Origin: Polynucleobacter hirudinilacicola
GTDB taxonomy: Bacteria; Pseudomonadota; Gammaproteobacteria; Burkholderiales; Burkholderiaceae
DNA length: 64,000 nucleotides
Assembly (NCBI RefSeq): GCF_002192535.1
Contig: NZ_NAIA01000003.1
Coordinates: 62,001 to 126,000, forward strand
Reading direction: 5' to 3'
Position numbers and translations under genes: made by a program. Below are positions 44,302-52,622 of the stretch, one piece after another. Below the pieces are notes generated by a model that ran no database searches, was not told where the DNA came from, and saw nothing but the letters and a program-made list of their open reading frames with translations. Each line of letters begins with the position of its first letter. Within the stretch, counting starts at the first letter, position 1.

Positions 44302-44761
44302 TCTTTAACCTTTTAAATTCAATATATTCATACTCGGTATGCTCTTCAAGAGTCTGACCTAGTAAATCTATTACTTCATCTCTTAGAAAAAAACGTTTGA
44401 CTCTATCTTTATCTCGAATGAAGCCATCTTTCAGTATTAGCCTGGGGTATCTAAACCCATTGTGGGTATAACTATCAGTCCAGACCTTAGGCGAGTAGAC
44501 CTCGCTAATACCCGAATGAATCAAAAGGCAGTAGTCAAAATAGTTTTTATCGCTATCTGCGCGAGCGTTGCTATAGCTATTAATCGTGTCAGCAAAATCA
44601 TCGTTTAAAACAAATTCATATGAGCAATCCCATTTAATTGCACGCTTATCCAATATCTCCTGCTGCCGAGTAGTCCATGGCCCGCCAAAGTACAGCGCAA
44701 TTGGTCTGCGATAGATCTTCTCGTCCTCTGGGATGGTGTGGTGTATTACAGGATTTTCCAA
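44294..44761 (-). CDS. Hypothetical protein of the operon 45312-43951
   Basis: A 155-residue soluble protein (MENPVIHHTIPEDEKIYRRPIALYFGGPWTTRQQEILDK...), starting with TTG directly after the stop of the preceding gene; no ATG is available. Mixed alpha/beta composition with many aromatic residues. Not recognised. It lies between two paralogous small genes. Confidence 0.6.
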   Translation of the reverse strand: MENPVIHHTIPEDEKIYRRPIALYFGGPWTTRQQEILDKRAIKWDCSYEFVLNDDFADTINSYSNARADSDKNYFDYCLLIHSGISEVYSPKVWTDSYTHNGFRYPRLILKDGFIRDKDRVKRFFLRDEVIDLLGQTLEEHTEYEYIEFKRLKNV

Positions 44762-45118
44762 TTACTCAACGCTCTCTAAACAGTCTTGCTCATATAACTC
44801 CATCTGCAACTGCTCTGACTCGGAGAATTCTTCTAAAAGATAACCTTGCGGTGGAGTCAAGCGCCTAAGGTAAATATCTGGAGCTGGCCCTGAGGTATAT
44901 GCCTCAATACCGTCTTCGCCTTCATAAAATAGTGCGCCACCTTCAGTGGCTACTTCTACATTCCAGGTGTAGAGCGGTTCACTATATCCTTGCCATTCCT
45001 GAAATCCGCCGGACGAAACAATGCGCACAATATTGCCAAGGTTTTCAGGAATCTTGCAGTTCACCGTGATGGCTAAATCACCTACCGAGCAATTGAGCTT
45101 TGAGAATTGTTCGCTCAT
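44762..45118 (-). CDS. Small acidic hypothetical protein, paralogue of the one at 43951
   Basis: A 118-residue acidic protein (MSEQFSKLNCSVGDLAITVNCKIPENLGNIVRI...). It matches the product of 43951 along its length in motif order, ending IYLRRLTPPQGYLLEEF. The DLAITV...NLGNIVRIV part is the kind of short beta barrel seen in KOW- or SH3-like domains. Start overlaps the previous stop by four bases. Not recognised. Confidence 0.66.
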   Translation of the reverse strand: MSEQFSKLNCSVGDLAITVNCKIPENLGNIVRIVSSGGFQEWQGYSEPLYTWNVEVATEGGALFYEGEDGIEAYTSGPAPDIYLRRLTPPQGYLLEEFSESEQLQMELYEQDCLESVE

Positions 45119-45312
45119 CTTCTTCTCCTGTATTGGGCGCGTACCTTCTCTCGCTCTACGAATAGGAGGTGGCCAAAGATACCTTGGCTACACACTAGAA
45201 AGAGGCCGAATAGAAACCACAGAACTAGGCTCAGACTTAGCCCGTTCGACGAAGCGGCCCAACTCAAAAACATGAAGAAAATACCGATAAATTTGATCAC
45301 TTTGACCTCCAT
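45115..45312 (-). CDS. Small membrane protein
   Basis: A 65-residue protein with two hydrophobic stretches (VIKFIGIFFMFLSWAASSNGLSLSLVLWFLFGLFLVCSQGIFGHLLF) and a basic C-terminus (REKVRAQYRRRR), so a two-span membrane protein with cytoplasmic tail is likely. First gene of the operon; it faces site E and the divergent WYL regulator gene. Not recognised. Confidence 0.6.
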   Translation of the reverse strand: MEVKVIKFIGIFFMFLSWAASSNGLSLSLVLWFLFGLFLVCSQGIFGHLLFVEREKVRAQYRRRR

Positions 45313-45360
45313 CCAGTCTTTTGCTGTTTTGTTACTTATAGGTAGATTAATTACTTGCTA

Positions 45361-45375
45361 GCTCATTACATGAGC
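45361..45375. promoter_or_regulatory. Palindromic site E (GCTC-N7-GAGC) before the WYL regulator gene
   Basis: GCTCATTACATGAGC in CTAGCTCATTACATGAGCCTTAA, followed by TATAAA (45393-45398) for the plus-strand gene. Between divergent genes at 45312 and 45428. Suggests that the regulator controls its own gene. Confidence 0.7.
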
Positions 45376-45427
45376 CTTAAACTAATTAAAGTTATAAAAA
45401 CAATAAAAGTCTCAATTTGGAGGTTTT

Positions 45428-46396
45428 ATGAGCAATATGGAACGCCTGCACCGCATTAAATACATGCTCCAGCACCGTAAATGCGTGCCAATTGAGGACT
45501 TTATGACAGAGCTAGAGGTCTCAAAAGCGACCTTTAAGCGCGACCTAGAGTTCTTAAGGTCACGCTCAAAGGCGGATATTGAATATGACCGCTTTTTGGG
45601 TGGCTATAAATTCAAGGATGGATCTGACGTCAATAAGATTGAGATGACCGGTCTTTGGTTTTCTGAAAAGGAAGCAACCGCACTAGTGCTAATGCAGCAT
45701 TTACTGTCATCACTTGACCAAGGAGGTTTGATTGGACCTCATATTGAACCACTCACTGCAATCATTGATGGCATCTTAGGCCAAAGCGAAGCCACTACCA
45801 AAGAACTGCGTAAACGAATCAAGGTTCTAGGCATGGGTTCACGTAAGAATTCAATTGAGAATTTTTCTGAGATTGGTGCCGCCCTTTTAAAACGCAATCG
45901 ACTAGTAATTAAATACTACGCTAAGAGCAAGGATGAAGAAACTGAGCGTGAGATTTCCCCGCAGCGCCTCATTTACTACCGTGAGAATTGGTATCTTGAT
46001 GGCTACTGCCACATGCGTGAAGGATTACGTAGTTTTGCTTTGGATGGCATTCGAAGCGCAATACTTACCAACACAAAAGCGCAAGAAATATCCGACAAGG
46101 AGTGCCAGGAACACTTTGCCGAAAGTTATGGCATTTTTTCTGGCAAGGCTACCAAAAGAGCTAAGTTACGCTTTACACCCGAGCATGCGCGCTGGGTTTC
46201 GGGTGAAAATTGGCACGGGCAACAAGTAGGCAGCTTTGATAAAGAAGGTTATTTCAATCTTGAGTTTGATTACAACCAGGATCCCGAGCTGCTCATGGAC
46301 ATTTTGAAGCATGGCTCAGGCGTTGAAGTCATTGGACCCGCAAGTTTAAAAAGTCGCGTGAAAGAAGAGTTAAAGAAAACTTTAGCCAACTACTAA
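45428..46396 (+). CDS. WYL-domain transcriptional regulator
   Basis: A 322-residue regulator with an N-terminal winged helix-turn-helix (about 5-60; MLQHRKCVPIEDFMTELEVSKATFKRDLEFLRSRSKADIEYDR), a middle helical part, and a WYL domain (about 150-235) containing NWYLDGYCHMREGLRSFALDGIRS, then a C-terminal dimerisation-like extension. WYL proteins sense ligands, possibly nucleic acids, and several known members (BrxR, CapW) control defence systems. A GGAG ribosome site and palindromic site E precede it. I infer that it binds the five GCTC-N7-GAGC sites. Confidence 0.9.
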   Translation: MSNMERLHRIKYMLQHRKCVPIEDFMTELEVSKATFKRDLEFLRSRSKADIEYDRFLGGYKFKDGSDVNKIEMTGLWFSEKEATALVLMQHLLSSLDQGGLIGPHIEPLTAIIDGILGQSEATTKELRKRIKVLGMGSRKNSIENFSEIGAALLKRNRLVIKYYAKSKDEETEREISPQRLIYYRENWYLDGYCHMREGLRSFALDGIRSAILTNTKAQEISDKECQEHFAESYGIFSGKATKRAKLRFTPEHARWVSGENWHGQQVGSFDKEGYFNLEFDYNQDPELLMDILKHGSGVEVIGPASLKSRVKEELKKTLANY

Positions 46397-46408
46397 GCAC
46401 ATCTGAAA

Positions 46409-48475
46409 TTAAGATCTTAAATTTTCCAACCAACTAGTGGCCAAACTTTCAGCAGCCAATATTTGCTCTGATGTTAATTTTGGACTAATTTCCTCAATTG
46501 ATAGTTTTGCATCAAAGCCCAGCTGATTAGATATTGAAAACCATTTATAGGCCTCAACTAAATCTATATCAGTCCCCCAGCCCTGCTCATAGCAATTGGC
46601 CAAATTGACCTGGGCTGAAATATGGCCCTTTTTTGCTGCCTTATTAAATAATTCAAAGGCTTTTGTAAGATTTACCTGAACTCCTAGCCCTTTAAAATAG
46701 GCCCAACCTAGATTGTTCGTAGCATAGGTATCGCCTTGATAGGCTGCCTCTTCAAGTAAAGCAAATCCTTTCTCCAGATTTACCTCAACGCCATTGCCAT
46801 TTTGATATAGATGCCCAAGACAGGATTTAGCCGATGCGTCACCTTGTTTGGAGGCTAAATCCAAGTAATAAACCGCTTTTATTAAATCTTTCTCAATATT
46901 TTCACCAACAGAATATTTATAACCCAAAAGTGATTCAGCAACTGCTAGACCTGCATCGGCTGCATACTTCAGAAGATTGAAAGCTCTTTCTATATCTTTA
47001 TCAATACCATCAATCCCGCTATAAAATATTAAAGAAAGATGATAGTAGGACTCAATACATCCAAGGTGAGCAGCCCTCTCATAGTACTCATATGCTCTTT
47101 GAGCGCTTTTCTCAAAATAAATTCCTTGCTCATACATCACTCCTAGATCATTGAGCGCACTTTCATTGTTCTGCTCAGCAGCAAGAAAGAATAAAGTAAC
47201 ACCCAATTCAAGATTTTGATCTACGTTTCTACCATGAACATAACGAAATCCGAGCTTAGCCTGTGCGTCTGCATTACCTTGTTTTGCTGCCTCAGTTAAT
47301 AATTGAATGCCCTTCTCAATGTCAGCCTCGGCCCCAATGCCCTCAAGGAAAAAGGAACCAAGTCGTTCGATGCTACTAACCATACCTTGCTTCGCTGCAA
47401 GATTATGAAAATGCATGGCTTGCTCTGTATTAACTTCTACAATGTCACCAATCAAATACATATCACCTAATGCCATTTGAGCCCATACAAAGTCCTTTTC
47501 TTCGGCAAATGCCTTGAGAACTTTTTCAATACTTTCAATATCATTAGCGGAAATTGATGACTTAAGACTTTGTATTTTTTTTCTAGCTTCCTTATAGCCC
47601 TGAGCCCAAGAAATTTGATACCAAACAATTGCCCAAGGGATATTAGGCTTATTATCTTTAGTGTCAATGCCATTTTCTGCATTTAAACCCAAGCAATAAG
47701 ATGACAAATTGCTGCCAAAGTTGGCCGCCCTTAAATACCAATGATGTGCCCGCTTCACATCTTTCTCAACCCCAGTTCCATTATGAAACATGACCCCTAG
47801 GTCATGCATAGCTTGCATATGATTTTGATTGGCAGCAATTTCAAAGTAGTGAATTGCTTTTTTATAGTCAACAGGAACTTGATTTCCAGATTCGTAAATT
47901 TTTGCTAAATCATATGCCGCCACATCAAAACCTGACTCGGCAGCACTTTCAAATAATTCAATGGCTTCTGGAATATTCTTTTCAATCTCTAAACCAGAAA
48001 ATTTATACCCTGCAAGTCTTGTCATAGCTCGCGCATCGCCTAATTCTGCGGCTTTTTCAAGGTACTCTAGTCCTAACTTAGTATCTTTTGGTATGTCCGA
48101 TCCATCCAAATAAGCTATTGCAAGTAGAAAATTTGCATAACCATTATTTTTTTCTGCAGCCTTATTGAGCCAAGTCATCCCTTCCGGAAAATTCTTTTCT
48201 ACACCAATTCCGCCACATAAGTTATTCCCAACCACCATCTGAGAGTCAGCAAAATCTAAATTAGCAGCCCTCAAATAAAGCTCATTAGCTTTGTATTGAT
48301 CAATTTGCACTCCATGGCCATAAAAATAATTACCTGCTAAGTAATGCATGCCCCAGGGATCATTTAACTCAACCATCTTATGCAAGCAGGTGTTTAATTC
48401 TTCAAATTTTTGATCAGAAAATAATTGCAATGCCTCAGACTTTAAATTTTCTATTTGGCCGATACCCATACTCAC
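46409..48475 (-). CDS. Sel1-repeat (TPR-like) protein
   Basis: A 688-residue protein built almost entirely from about 17 Sel1-like repeats of ~36 residues (A...G...A...L...Y..G.GV..D..KA...), for example AMHDLGVMFHNGTGVEKDVKRAHHWYLRAA. No signal peptide, so it is probably a cytoplasmic scaffold for protein contacts. Its function in the island is unknown. Convergent with the WYL regulator gene, 12 bp apart; the start region has no clear palindromic site. Confidence 0.88.
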   Translation of the reverse strand: MSMGIGQIENLKSEALQLFSDQKFEELNTCLHKMVELNDPWGMHYLAGNYFYGHGVQIDQYKANELYLRAANLDFADSQMVVGNNLCGGIGVEKNFPEGMTWLNKAAEKNNGYANFLLAIAYLDGSDIPKDTKLGLEYLEKAAELGDARAMTRLAGYKFSGLEIEKNIPEAIELFESAAESGFDVAAYDLAKIYESGNQVPVDYKKAIHYFEIAANQNHMQAMHDLGVMFHNGTGVEKDVKRAHHWYLRAANFGSNLSSYCLGLNAENGIDTKDNKPNIPWAIVWYQISWAQGYKEARKKIQSLKSSISANDIESIEKVLKAFAEEKDFVWAQMALGDMYLIGDIVEVNTEQAMHFHNLAAKQGMVSSIERLGSFFLEGIGAEADIEKGIQLLTEAAKQGNADAQAKLGFRYVHGRNVDQNLELGVTLFFLAAEQNNESALNDLGVMYEQGIYFEKSAQRAYEYYERAAHLGCIESYYHLSLIFYSGIDGIDKDIERAFNLLKYAADAGLAVAESLLGYKYSVGENIEKDLIKAVYYLDLASKQGDASAKSCLGHLYQNGNGVEVNLEKGFALLEEAAYQGDTYATNNLGWAYFKGLGVQVNLTKAFELFNKAAKKGHISAQVNLANCYEQGWGTDIDLVEAYKWFSISNQLGFDAKLSIEEISPKLTSEQILAAESLATSWLENLRS

Positions 48476-48532
48476 CTCAAAATTTATTTCATTCTTTTAC
48501 TGAAAATAGACGCCGAAAGAATCCAAAAGAAA

Positions 48533-48832
48533 TTATTTTTCACCATATTTCTTTTTTAGACGATCCCATTCTTTCTGCTTTTCTTTTTTTCTGGCTCGCT
48601 CTATTTGCTCGGATAGTTTTTGTGCCTTCTTTTTTCTTACTTCAGCCTCAATCTGTCGAATCTCATTAGCAACCTTTATCTCTTCTGGAGTTAAAGGTAT
48701 CTTCTTAGGCTTTGGTAATGGCTCACCTTTCGCAAATTTTTCTCCACAGGACAAGCAAAGTTTGTACCCAAGCCCCCATCTTGCAGGCGATACAAATGCA
48801 AAACAATTGGCGCAAATATGCTCTATTTCCAT
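48533..48832 (-). CDS. Small zinc-finger/coiled-coil protein
   Basis: A 99-residue protein with an N-terminal four-cysteine ribbon (ICANCFAF...LCLSCGEKF) and a long, Lys/Glu-rich coiled coil (EEIKVANEIRQIEAEVRKKKAQKLSEQIERARKKEKQ). Not recognised. Possibly nucleic-acid associated because of the ribbon and basic helix. It lies between the Sel1 and HTH-like genes on the same strand. Confidence 0.65.
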   Translation of the reverse strand: MEIEHICANCFAFVSPARWGLGYKLCLSCGEKFAKGEPLPKPKKIPLTPEEIKVANEIRQIEAEVRKKKAQKLSEQIERARKKEKQKEWDRLKKKYGEK

Positions 48833-48886
48833 CCGTTTATCTTAATTCTTTATGAATAATAAGTGGCTCTTTTTAAACTATATGCC

Positions 48887-50032
48887 TTATTCGAACCCAT
48901 CATCTCTCAAGGGCTCATTCTGCCCAGGTAGACTCATACCGCTAGCTACTTTATAAATTGGATCTCTCGCATTTATCTGCTCCTGGGCCCAACTAACCCA
49001 ATTATTTAACTCTTTATTTTTTCTCCTTACAACTCGGCTAGCCCTCATAGTTTTTACAAAATCCCTGAGTACGGCCAATTCATTCCAGCGCTCTGCTGCA
49101 TCCTTGAGCTGACCCCATTTCCAGGCATCGACCTCCTTGGCCCATTTGATGTCAGCTAGGCGCTTACGCTCTGTCTGCTCTCTGGCCTCGCTAGCCTCTC
49201 GCTCCACCCTTGCTATCTTGGCATCAAATGAAAGCTCAGCAATGAGATTTATCAATTTCCCAAGCTGCTCCTCAACGCTAGTCTTTTCAGAGTCTTTAAC
49301 AATCTTCCAGCCATATATATCGTTATGGCGAATTCTTAGCTCTAACCTTCCAGATGGGATGTATTCAATATCCATCATGTATGAGTGAGTGTGCCCGCCA
49401 CTAGTCCAACTCCTTTTTCTTTTCATTGGCTTTGGCGGTTTAGTACTTACTTCATAGAACTCAATTGTTACTACATCGTCATCTCTTTTAAATGCGGTAA
49501 CTTCTGCATTTGAATATTTTCGATGGACACCCAGCCTATAGCCGCGGGAGAGAAATTCGTTGATGAGGGTCTGAAGTATTCGCTTTACCCGTGGAACGCT
49601 ATGTGGACCAATCTGGACATCAAAGCCAGCTTTAGATTCTGACCTTCCAAATTTGGAATGGTTTTCCATCTGGAAGTCTTTGAAGGTCTTCTCGATCTCT
49701 TCATGGAATTTATTGCCCTTATAAATCTCTATGACAGGAATGGGCTCAGCAGGTTTATTTAACCTAGCCTCCATGATCGCTTTATCTCGAGTCCGCACAT
49801 GTATGAGGGGATCATGCTCATTCCACCAAGGCTCTAATGGAGGCTTTTCTGACGTTATCTTTCCATGTTCCAGCTTGGCCCAGTAACCCAATGGCGGCTT
49901 TGGTACACCGTATTGCTTGCACCACTTGCCAAGGGCAACATCGGAGAGCCCAATCCGCAGCGCAACCTTAGTGGCCGGCTCAGTCCACAGGAGTTCATAT
50001 ATTTCAGTGCGTGTGTATGATTCTCTTTCCAT
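48887..50032 (-). CDS. HTH-like hypothetical protein at the island edge
   Basis: A 381-residue protein. The N-terminus (YTRTEIYELLWTEPATKVALRIGLSDVALGKWCKQYGVPKPPLGYW) reads as a helix-turn-helix of a kind common at the ends of genomic islands; the rest is charged, with a long helical segment (about 255-340). It may bind DNA, perhaps near the att site, but no enzyme motif is seen. A perfect 15-bp palindrome lies directly upstream of the start, and the right-end arm repeats follow, so its promoter region overlaps the recombination region. Confidence 0.72.
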   Translation of the reverse strand: MERESYTRTEIYELLWTEPATKVALRIGLSDVALGKWCKQYGVPKPPLGYWAKLEHGKITSEKPPLEPWWNEHDPLIHVRTRDKAIMEARLNKPAEPIPVIEIYKGNKFHEEIEKTFKDFQMENHSKFGRSESKAGFDVQIGPHSVPRVKRILQTLINEFLSRGYRLGVHRKYSNAEVTAFKRDDDVVTIEFYEVSTKPPKPMKRKRSWTSGGHTHSYMMDIEYIPSGRLELRIRHNDIYGWKIVKDSEKTSVEEQLGKLINLIAELSFDAKIARVEREASEAREQTERKRLADIKWAKEVDAWKWGQLKDAAERWNELAVLRDFVKTMRASRVVRRKNKELNNWVSWAQEQINARDPIYKVASGMSLPGQNEPLRDDGFE

Positions 50033-50042
50033 CAGTAACCCC

Positions 50043-50057
50043 CTTCACAATGTGAAG
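50043..50057. promoter_or_regulatory. Palindrome before the edge gene
   Basis: CTTCACAATGTGAAG, a near-perfect 15-bp palindrome, 11 bp before the start at 50032. A candidate operator for autorepression by the HTH-like protein. Confidence 0.5.
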
Positions 50058-50088
50058 ACAATTAAAGCAAATTGTAAGGATGGAATGT

Positions 50089-50109
50089 GGGGGTACTTTT
50101 GGGGGTACT
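50089..50109 (+). repeat. Candidate integrase arm-type sites, right end
   Basis: GGGGGTACT at 50089 and, 12 bp later, at 50101, in the same orientation and spacing as the pair at 3229/3241. The bases after the pair (GAAATTCGAACT here, CAAAATCGAACT on the left) also agree. Confidence 0.6.
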
Positions 50110-50174
50110 TAGTGAAATTCGAACTCTTTTGACCTCTTCCAAGTACCTGTATTTAGAGCAGAAAGTGGCTTTTA

Positions 50175-50249
50175 GTTCGATTCCCGCCGACCCACCATTT
50201 TGAAGTCTGTAATAAATTAACGCCACCCACTAGGGTGGCGTTTTTCTTT
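50175..50249 (+). repeat. attR: right direct repeat (ssrA 3' end copy plus terminator)
   Basis: A copy of the left att region: GTTCGATTCCCGCCGAC-CCACCATTTTGAAGT, lacking one T relative to ssrA, followed by AACGCCACCC / GGGTGGCGTT and TTTCTTT (hairpin 50219-50242). It marks the right boundary of the island and probably was the original ssrA terminator before insertion. The hairpin may also terminate transcription from 50277 leftward. Confidence 0.92.
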
Positions 50250-50276
50250 CACTCAAGCATTATCTAGTCATGTTCA

Positions 50277-52355
50277 TTAGTTAAATTGATAACTCATGCC
50301 AGCCTGAAAATTCAGAGGCGCGCCTGCAAAAATCCCATCTGGATTTCTACTGGAGATATACCTTTTATTAAATAGATTATTGATCACTCCAAACACTTTC
50401 CAATCTTTATTGATAGAGTAGTTGGCACTCCAATTAACAGTCACAAATGCTGGCACTTCACCTAAAGTTCCAATAGCATTCTCAACAACCGTATTTGCTG
50501 CATCAGCGTATTGACTGGACACATAATTCAAGCTCACCAAGGTATTAAAACTGCTCTTCTCATAACTGACACCTAGATTGGAAGTCAACTTAGGGGTATA
50601 AGAAATGCGGTTTCCATCACGTCCCAAGGAATTTGTGCCGACAAATTTTGCTACTGGAATATAGGTAGCATTGCCGTTAATACCCCAGCCATGAGCAAAT
50701 GCATATCCAAGAGCTAACTCGGCACCCTGATGCAGACTCTTTCCTCCATTAGCCTTGGTTATTCCCGCTGCTAAGCTCTGATTCACGATTTGATTGCTAA
50801 AGTTCATACTAAATACTGCTGCATCATATGAAAAAGAACCCGATACTCCGCGCAAACCCAATTCCATATTCGTTGAGCGTTCAGGCGCTAACTGCTGGTC
50901 AACACCCTTGTCATCAATCGCAGCTGACAATTGTGCTGGTGCAAAACCTTTGTAAACACTGCCATACACTTGTGCCTGAGGTATTACTTGCCATGTAGCG
51001 CCAATTTGAGGAATTGTTTCTACATTCTTAGCACTCCCAGATGTGCCAGTAAGGATATTTGAGCGAGTCTGGTTATAACTTTCAACTCGCACCCCGGGAA
51101 TAAGGGCAAAGTCTTTAGTCAGTAGAAATCGATTTTGCCCATATATAGCTACAGAGTTAGCTTTGTTATCCTCATGCGCAGTAATTCGACCTGAATAGTC
51201 TGTGGTTTTAGAGCTCACCAGTTGATTTATTTGAGATTCAGTATGCAAGCGAATGCCAAACTCTGCTTCATTAGAAATTCCAAGGGCCTTATATGCATGA
51301 CTTAACCTAGAATCAAGGCCCAGCATTTGAAACTCACGATTACGGCCAATTAAACAATCTGAACCCTGATTGCAGGCCCTAAAAATTGTGGCATCTTGTG
51401 TGCGATTCACAACACTTTGTCGCCAATAGTTACGGGATAGCTTACTCCAATAGATTAAGGTATTTATTATGGTATCTGCATTCATTTCAAATGCGTGATT
51501 AATATCTACTGCATTTCTTTGGGTAATAAAACGATCATTAGGCGCCGGATTATCTCTCGATCCGTTCATGTATTGATTGGGGCGCAGACCTACATAGGAG
51601 GTATTGATATTGTTATCGTAATGAGTGTATTTCAGGCTTAACCACTGGTTCTGCGCAATCTCTATTCCACCCTTCATCAAAATGTCGTACATCTTGAATC
51701 CATTGCCTTGATAGCCATTAGACTCGGATTGAATGAGATTAATTCCTCCGATTGCGCCATTCGATGATGATTTACCGCCTGCCTCAATCTCCGCCAAACG
51801 ATATCCATAATTACCCACCTTACCGGTTAACTTAAAACCCTGGGATGGTGTTTTGCTGAGATAGTTCACCACCCCACCAATATTAGATGGGCCATATTTC
51901 AGACCTGATGCACCCTTTAAGACCTCAATGCCGCCAATACGGTCAACCGGTGAACTGTAATAGGAGGCATTGGAGATAAAGAGACTGGGTTGTATTGGAG
52001 CGCCATCTTCCAGAAGCAATACTTTTGCACTCCGCCCCGGACTCAAGCCACGAATACCAATATTCGGAATGGATCCTAAACCACCCTCATCTCCACGAAC
52101 ATTCACCCCAGGAATTGTCTTTAATACATCCTGCAATGACTGAGGCTGTAGCTCCTCCATTCTCTTCTGATCGATGACATCGACTGTTCCTGGAATTTTG
52201 CTCAGGGCATTCTCCTCCCGTCCAACAATATCAATTCTGGGTAATTGAATATCTTGTGCCTTTACCAGGATTGAAAATGAACTTCCATACAACAATGCAA
52301 TAGATGAAAGCCAGGCCAGCTTTTTTTGAGGACGAAAAACATCTTGATGCTTCAT
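50277..52355 (-). CDS. TonB-dependent outer membrane receptor (heme/iron type)
   Basis: A 692-residue outer membrane receptor with a signal peptide (about 1-33, ILVKA), a plug domain (RMEELQPQSLQDVLKTIPGVNVRG, then KVLLLEDGAPIQPS and GGIEVLKGASGLKYGPSNIGGVVN) and a beta barrel ending in FQAGMSYQFN with terminal Phe/Asn. It imports an iron compound with energy from TonB. The gene follows hemP and tonB on the same strand, so heme or a siderophore is the likely ligand; the plug resembles FecA-type receptors, so this cannot be settled. Confidence 0.9.
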   Translation of the reverse strand: MKHQDVFRPQKKLAWLSSIALLYGSSFSILVKAQDIQLPRIDIVGREENALSKIPGTVDVIDQKRMEELQPQSLQDVLKTIPGVNVRGDEGGLGSIPNIGIRGLSPGRSAKVLLLEDGAPIQPSLFISNASYYSSPVDRIGGIEVLKGASGLKYGPSNIGGVVNYLSKTPSQGFKLTGKVGNYGYRLAEIEAGGKSSSNGAIGGINLIQSESNGYQGNGFKMYDILMKGGIEIAQNQWLSLKYTHYDNNINTSYVGLRPNQYMNGSRDNPAPNDRFITQRNAVDINHAFEMNADTIINTLIYWSKLSRNYWRQSVVNRTQDATIFRACNQGSDCLIGRNREFQMLGLDSRLSHAYKALGISNEAEFGIRLHTESQINQLVSSKTTDYSGRITAHEDNKANSVAIYGQNRFLLTKDFALIPGVRVESYNQTRSNILTGTSGSAKNVETIPQIGATWQVIPQAQVYGSVYKGFAPAQLSAAIDDKGVDQQLAPERSTNMELGLRGVSGSFSYDAAVFSMNFSNQIVNQSLAAGITKANGGKSLHQGAELALGYAFAHGWGINGNATYIPVAKFVGTNSLGRDGNRISYTPKLTSNLGVSYEKSSFNTLVSLNYVSSQYADAANTVVENAIGTLGEVPAFVTVNWSANYSINKDWKVFGVINNLFNKRYISSRNPDGIFAGAPLNFQAGMSYQFN

Positions 52356-52439
52356 ATACTATCTCCAGTGATAAAAACGAAAAATCGCTGGCTATATGCA
52401 TATGAAAATGCTCTTGCTGGCTAGTAACTGATTAACTCC

Positions 52440-52619
52440 TTACTTTGTCAGAATGAGCTTTCCTAATTTAGTAATGCGTAATTGATATAAATTCCCATCA
52501 TGCAGAATGCAGATCTGCTTCAAATGGCCCAATAGAGCTTCACTTGAAATGGTTTTGGGTGCTAGATAGGGGGATGAATTTTGAGGCAGCCCTGAATTCG
52601 AATCATTTTTCTCGTTCAA
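52440..52619 (-). CDS. hemP: HemP-type hemin uptake protein (not in the ORF track)
   Basis: A 59-residue protein I translated by hand: LNEKNDSNSGLPQNSS..., then SSEALLGHLKQICILHDGNLYQLRITKLGKLILTK. The C-terminal HxGxxYxLRxTKxGKLILTK pattern is the hallmark of HemP/HmuP. Start is TTG at 52619, with AGGGG about nine bases before it and an in-frame stop just upstream, so no other start is available. It sits between tonB and the receptor gene. HemP acts in heme uptake regulation in related bacteria. Confidence 0.85.
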   Translation of the reverse strand: MNEKNDSNSGLPQNSSPYLAPKTISSEALLGHLKQICILHDGNLYQLRITKLGKLILTK

Positions 52620-52622
52620 ACG

